Origin: Acidobacteriaceae bacterium
GTDB lineage: Bacteria > Acidobacteriota > Terriglobia > Terriglobales > Acidobacteriaceae
Direction: 5' to 3'
DNA: 8,978 nucleotides
Assembly (NCBI GenBank): GCA_009781125.1
Contig: WQYS01000080.1
Span: 1-8,978, forward strand
The notes under the pieces: model-generated
Told to the model about the DNA's origin: nothing
The model's database searches: none
Seen by the model: the letters and a program-made list of their open reading frames with translations, nothing else
Position numbers and translations under genes: made by a program
Part shown: in pieces, positions 6,202 to 8,978 of the stretch
How the letters are laid out: every line of letters begins with the position of its first letter
How positions within the stretch are numbered: the stretch's first letter is position 1

Positions 6202-7269
6202 ATGCCTCTCTCTTTCAACCGCGAATCCATCCGGCCCGGAGACCGGGTCTGCGTGGCCGTCTCTGGTGGAGCCGATTCGGTGGCGCTGCTGCTCGCGCTG
6301 CACGAAGCCAACCATGCCAAGCACGATGCTCTGGGCGTCGGCCTGTCTGTGGCGCACGTGCATCATGGCATCCGAGCCGCCGCTGAGTCGGACGCCGACC
6401 TGTCCTTCGTCCGTGAGCTATGCCTGCGGCTCGATCTCCCGCTTCATCTACACCATGCGGATATTCCCGCGCGCGTCGCCGCCACCCGCGAGACCGTCGA
6501 AGAGGCTGCCCGCGAGGTTCGTTACGAATTCTTCCGCAGCCTGATCTTCTCCGGGCAGACCGACTCGGTTCTCACGGCGCACACCCTCGACGATCAGGCC
6601 GAGACCGTCCTCATGAAGTTGCTGCGCGGAGCCTGGACCGAAGGGCTTTCGGCGATTCATCCCGTGGTTCAGGTCAGCGCTCCGGGCGAGCGTTCGGGCA
6701 GGATTCTCCGTCCTTTTCTCCAGACCCGGCGCGCCGAGATCGAGCAGTACCTCAAATCCTGCGGCCAGACTTGGCGCGAGGACTCGACCAACACCGACAC
6801 CGCTTACACGCGAAACCGCGTCCGCCACGAGTTGCTTCCACAGCTTCGCGCCTACAACCCCTCCATCGACCAGACGCTCGCGAACCTGGCCGAGATCGCC
6901 CGCGAAGAGGAGGCTCGCTGGCAGGCCGAGCTAGCGCGTCTGCTGCCGCAGCTCCTGCTGCCCGGCAAACCCGTCCGTGGCGGAGGCCGGGCGGTATCTA
7001 CATCCCAGGCCGAATCTTCGATAGCCATCGAGATAGAGCGCCTGCGCCCGCTCGATGCCGCGCTCCGCCGCCGCATTCTGCGGGCTGCGGCCCGCCAATT
7101 AGGCGCGCGCCTCAGCTTCGACGAGACGGAACGATTGCTCGCTCTGTGCGGATTTGTTGCTCTTCCAACGGTTGCGGCCCGCACCGGTTCCAAGCTGCAT
7201 CTGGCCAACGGACTCCGCGCCGAGCGCAGCATCCGCGAGCTTCGCATGTTCCGTAAACAGCCGCTATGA
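6202..7269 (+). CDS. tilS: tRNA(Ile)-lysidine synthetase
   Basis: TilS uses ATP and lysine to convert C34 of the CAU-anticodon isoleucine tRNA to lysidine, which changes both its codon reading and its charging; it is normally essential. The 355-residue protein has the N-type ATP pyrophosphatase P-loop SGGADS at 21-26, the HVHHGIR block near 52-58, TAHTLDDQAETVLMKLLRG near 126-144, and the DSTNTDTAYTRNRVRHELLP block near 194-213. A helical C-terminal half (REEEARWQAEL, then LRPLDAALRRRILRAAARQLG) corresponds to the tRNA-binding regions. A final RTGSKLHLANGLRAERS segment ends the protein. The length is within the family range. ATG 6202 is the first possible in-frame start and gives a normal N-terminus, though its ribosome site is poor. 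The gene diverges from ispD and precedes a DUF1640-like gene and ftsH. A tilS-ftsH neighbourhood is widespread in bacteria. Confidence 0.95.
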   Translation: MPLSFNRESIRPGDRVCVAVSGGADSVALLLALHEANHAKHDALGVGLSVAHVHHGIRAAAESDADLSFVRELCLRLDLPLHLHHADIPARVAATRETVEEAAREVRYEFFRSLIFSGQTDSVLTAHTLDDQAETVLMKLLRGAWTEGLSAIHPVVQVSAPGERSGRILRPFLQTRRAEIEQYLKSCGQTWREDSTNTDTAYTRNRVRHELLPQLRAYNPSIDQTLANLAEIAREEEARWQAELARLLPQLLLPGKPVRGGGRAVSTSQAESSIAIEIERLRPLDAALRRRILRAAARQLGARLSFDETERLLALCGFVALPTVAARTGSKLHLANGLRAERSIRELRMFRKQPL

Positions 7270-7326
7270 ACCTTTTTCACCATTCCTTATGCACAAAATA
7301 GTAAAATCAAAGAGTAAGCTATGATG

Positions 7327-7332
7327 AGAAGG
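7327..7332 (+). promoter_or_regulatory. Ribosome site AGAAGG and AT-rich leader of the coiled-coil gene
   Basis: AGAAGG lies 8 nt before ATG 7341, which supports that start over ATG 7353. The 71-nt gap after tilS is AT-rich and contains TAAAAT at 7302-7307, a possible -10 box, but no recognisable -35 at 16-18 nt. The gene may therefore have its own promoter. Confidence 0.45.
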
Positions 7333-7340
7333 TACGTTTC

Positions 7341-7745
7341 ATGGGCGCTACGATGACATTCAACAGTCTCAGAGCCGTCAAAATACTTGAACATGCCGGT
7401 GTCGCGCGCAACCAGGCGGAAGCATTCGCTGAAATTGTGTCGAATGCCGCCGATACGCCGGACATATCCGATCTGGCTACCAAGGCTGATCTTGAACAGT
7501 TACGGTTGGCCACCAAGGCTGATCTTGAACAATTGCGCAAAGATATGGATACCAGTTTTGAACAATTGCGCAAAGATGTGGATACCAGTTTTGAACTGGT
7601 GCGCAAAGATATGGATACCGGCTTTGAGCTAGTGCGCAAAGATTTCAGAGCAGACATGGCAGCTAATACGGTCAGACTCATCCTTGCCGTAATAGCCGTT
7701 TCTGGTGTCATGAACAGTATCCTTTTCTTCCTGCTTCGACACTAA
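7341..7745 (+). CDS. DUF1640/CCDC90-like membrane-anchored coiled-coil protein
   Basis: The product is 134 residues. The N-terminal MTFNSLRAVKILEHAGVARNQAEAF, the following DLATKADLEQLR, a charged coiled coil and a single C-terminal membrane segment (about 110-132, VRLILAVIAVSGVMNSILFF) match the layout of bacterial DUF1640 (CCDC90-like) proteins. The coiled coil consists of five 11-residue units at 45-99, which suggests a hendecad rather than heptad packing. With no signal peptide and one tail anchor, the coiled coil probably faces the cytoplasm. Hand counting gives about 48% GC, against about 65% in a sampled stretch of neighbouring tilS, so the gene may have been acquired or be fast evolving. 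It sits between tilS and ftsH, 71 nt and 130 nt away. Its function is unknown; an FtsH-related role is only a guess from position. Confidence 0.8.
   Translation: MGATMTFNSLRAVKILEHAGVARNQAEAFAEIVSNAADTPDISDLATKADLEQLRLATKADLEQLRKDMDTSFEQLRKDVDTSFELVRKDMDTGFELVRKDFRADMAANTVRLILAVIAVSGVMNSILFFLLRH
7473..7637 (+). repeat. Five tandem 33-bp units coding 11-residue coiled-coil repeats
   Basis: The units encode LATKADLEQLR (twice), KDMDTSFEQLR, KDVDTSFELVR and KDMDTGFELVR; a degenerate KDFRADM follows. The last three units are close at DNA level (GCGCAAAGATATGGATACC and variants). In-frame gain or loss of a unit would change rod length by one hendecad without breaking the frame, so length polymorphism between strains is expected. 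Confidence 0.85.
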
Positions 7746-7754
7746 ATAACGCTG

Positions 7755-7804
7755 GAACGTTTTCGTGGCCGCTACCGTCTAACGAAAGAAGGCCACTAGC
7801 GTTC
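7755..7804 (+). other. Imperfect stem-loop between the coiled-coil gene and ftsH
   Basis: GTGGCC (7765-7770) pairs with GGCCAC (7791-7796), and outside it GAACG (7755-7759) pairs with CGTTC (7800-7804) across a small internal loop. It starts 10 nt after the stop codon of the coiled-coil gene. No T-run follows, so it is a weak candidate for a terminator and could equally be an ftsH leader structure. A second short hairpin, GGCGC-CAGCA-GCGCC, lies at 7815-7829. Confidence 0.3.
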
Positions 7805-7861
7805 TGGGAGCGCGGGCGCCAGCAGCGCCAAGAGAGCAGCCGCAGTTGTGGGCCGGAAAAT

Positions 7862-7867
7862 GAGGAA
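7862..7867 (+). promoter_or_regulatory. Ribosome site GAGGAA supporting the TTG start of ftsH
   Basis: GAGGAA at 7862-7867 precedes TTG 7876 by 8 nt. An in-frame TGA at 7861-7863 overlaps the site, so no earlier start is possible. The next in-frame ATG, 9 codons later at 7903, would cut into the first membrane segment and lacks such a site. Confidence 0.7.
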
Positions 7868-7875
7868 CTTTCGCT

Positions 7876-8978
<1,103 letters not shown>

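Noticed and set aside
6420..7256. 278-codon plus-strand frame overlapping tilS
   Set aside because: It is an alternate frame of tilS with Arg/Pro/Ala-rich composition. TilS motifs are continuous in the other frame.
7473..7637. CRISPR-like or minisatellite array
   Set aside because: The 33-bp period has no spacers and is entirely in frame. It encodes 11-residue coiled-coil repeats.

Overview
The window looks like chromosomal DNA of an Acidobacteriota member, most likely class Terriglobia (Granulicella, Edaphobacter or Terriglobus type). This is inferred from GC-rich coding sequence, a large secreted NHL/Ig-like protein, a secreted M14 peptidase, a tilS-ftsH neighbourhood and abundant small palindromic repeats. 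No 16S or other decisive taxonomic marker is present. No rRNA, tRNA, CRISPR array, insertion sequence or phage gene was seen.

Minus-strand half (1-6033). Read in the direction of transcription, the order is ispD (5317-6033), ispF (4573-5181), a secreted M14 zinc carboxypeptidase (2676-4556) and a large secreted NHL-propeller/Ig-like repeat protein. That last gene starts at a GTG at 2514 and runs off the left edge (at least 838 codons). IspD and IspF are steps 3 and 5 of the MEP isoprenoid pathway. ispF and the peptidase gene are only 16 nt apart and are probably co-transcribed. The NHL gene lies 161 nt further on and may have its own promoter.

Plus-strand half (6202-8978). tilS (tRNA-Ile lysidine synthetase) is followed by a small AT-richer gene for a DUF1640/CCDC90-like membrane-anchored coiled-coil protein with five tandem 33-bp units. 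Then comes ftsH (membrane AAA+ zinc protease), starting at TTG 7876 and truncated by the right edge before its lid and protease domain. tilS and ispD diverge from a 168-nt gap.

The most interesting structure is non-coding. ispD is bracketed by two different pairs of inverted, REP/BIME-like palindromic units: 5211-5315, which begins 1 nt after the ispD stop codon, and 6086-6176 in the ispD/tilS divergent gap. In both pairs the two copies differ by changes that keep the internal hairpin paired (a matched 2-nt indel on both sides of one stem, a covarying base pair in the other). This indicates that the folded structure is what is conserved. Other points are a 16-20 residue Q-G-rich expansion in the periplasmic part of FtsH, a C-terminal extension and altered nucleotide-binding segment in IspF, and a conflict between the best Shine-Dalgarno sequence and the true tilS reading frame. 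I do not see a complete new multi-gene system; the repeats are the best candidate for something undescribed.
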